Source: Siphonodentalium dalli (lineage: Eukaryota > Mollusca > Scaphopoda > Gadilida > Siphonodentaliidae). From it: a DNA stretch of 64,000 nt. Shown here in pieces: positions 63,471-64,000 of this stretch. The position numbers and the translations under genes were made by a program. The notes under the pieces were generated by a model that saw only the letters and a program-made list of their open reading frames with translations, had not been told where the DNA came from and did no database searches. How positions within the stretch are numbered: the first letter of the stretch is position 1; each line of letters starts with the position of its first letter. The stretch lies in NCBI GenBank assembly GCA_032622095.1, contig CP136067.1, forward strand, positions 129,907,990 through 129,971,989, in the 5' to 3' direction.

Positions 63471-64000
63471 TTTTAGCTCAACTTACTTTGTAAGTTTGAG
63501 CTATTGCCATGGGTTGGCGTCCGTCGTCCGTGTGTGTGTCCGTCAACAATTTCCTTTGGCGCGGGCTATAGGTCGTATCTTTGGTCTGATCTTTATGAAA
63601 TTTGTCATGAATGTTGACATTGATGGGAACGAGTCATATTGGTGTCATTCGGCCAAAAAACATGGCCGCTGGTGGCCATCTTGGATTTCAAAATTAAATC
63701 CATTGGCACGGGCTACAGGCCGTACTGTTTGTGTGATCATCTTAAAATTTGCCATGAATGTTGACATTTACATGTAGATGGGAACGAGTCATTTTAGGAT
63801 CATTCGGCCAAAAACATGGCCGCTGGTGGCCATCTTGGAATTTACTCTTTGCATGACTAAATCTTTTGACACATCCTACAGACCACATCTCTGATCCGAT
63901 CATCACCAAACTTCATATGGATCATCGGGGCGACCTATAGATGGGAACGATTCATTTTGGGGTCATTTGGCCAAAAAACATGGCCGCCGTCAGCCATCTT
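63471..64000 (+). mobile_element. HINE-a, third copy, cut by the window end
   Basis: It begins TTTTTAGCTCAACTTACTTT, has GTCCGTCGTCCGTGTGTGTG and at least three ~160-bp cores. The tail lies outside the window. Confidence 0.8.

Noticed and set aside
1-64000. tRNA or rRNA genes
   Set aside because: No cloverleaf with A and B box spacing and no rRNA-like stretch was recognised by eye. GTTCGAATT-type motifs belong to HINE cores.

Overview
The window is animal nuclear DNA: AT-rich, gene-sparse and full of repeats, with coding sequence split into short exons by canonical GT..AG introns. Many repeats carry a (CCGT)n microsatellite followed by tandem cores of about 160 bp. That is the architecture of the pearl/CvA-type Helentron-associated elements (HINEs) well known from bivalves, so a mollusc or related lophotrochozoan is the best guess. 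The species cannot be named from the sequence.

One host gene fills most of the window. GTPBP4/NOG1, the nucleolar GTPase of 60S ribosome assembly, runs on the + strand from 5848 to 53164. Sixteen consecutive coding exons are readable (619 codons plus stop) with every intron phase consistent. Only the short first coding exon, about 16 residues, is not found. A small cysteine-containing ORF on the - strand (53745-54065) lies tail to tail with it, with a promoter-like patch upstream of its start (54300-54480). At the right, on the - strand, 59804-60982 is the last coding exon of a nicotinic acetylcholine receptor-type subunit: most of the M3-M4 loop, M4 and a short tail.

The rest is mobile DNA. 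1-5800 holds hAT-like and MITE copies and a 5'-truncated Penelope-like retroelement (reverse transcriptase plus GIY-YIG) split by two HINEs. 9.8-15.7 kb is a giant foldback element with long inverted arms around a degenerate ~190-bp satellite. 15.8-22.5 kb is dominated by HINEs joined end to end. Elsewhere there are hAT-type elements with 8-bp target duplications (30410-32564, 36830-38116 with a BED-finger remnant, 49616-50672), a hAT-type MITE family (ends CAAGCCTTGAAATAG), TTAA-bounded piggyBac-like MITEs holding an inner palindrome, TA-bounded MITEs (ends CAGTAATGC), and two ~880-bp foldbacks near the receptor exon.

The most unusual signal is in GTPBP4. All three of its classical minisatellites are built from splice junctions: 18 copies of the exon 6 end plus donor, 16 copies of the exon 10 end plus donor, and 7 copies of the exon 16 acceptor. 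Three further junctions (exon 3 donor, exon 4 donor, exon 7 acceptor) also have partial duplicates. In each array the genuine junction sits at the exon-side edge and the extra copies extend into the intron.
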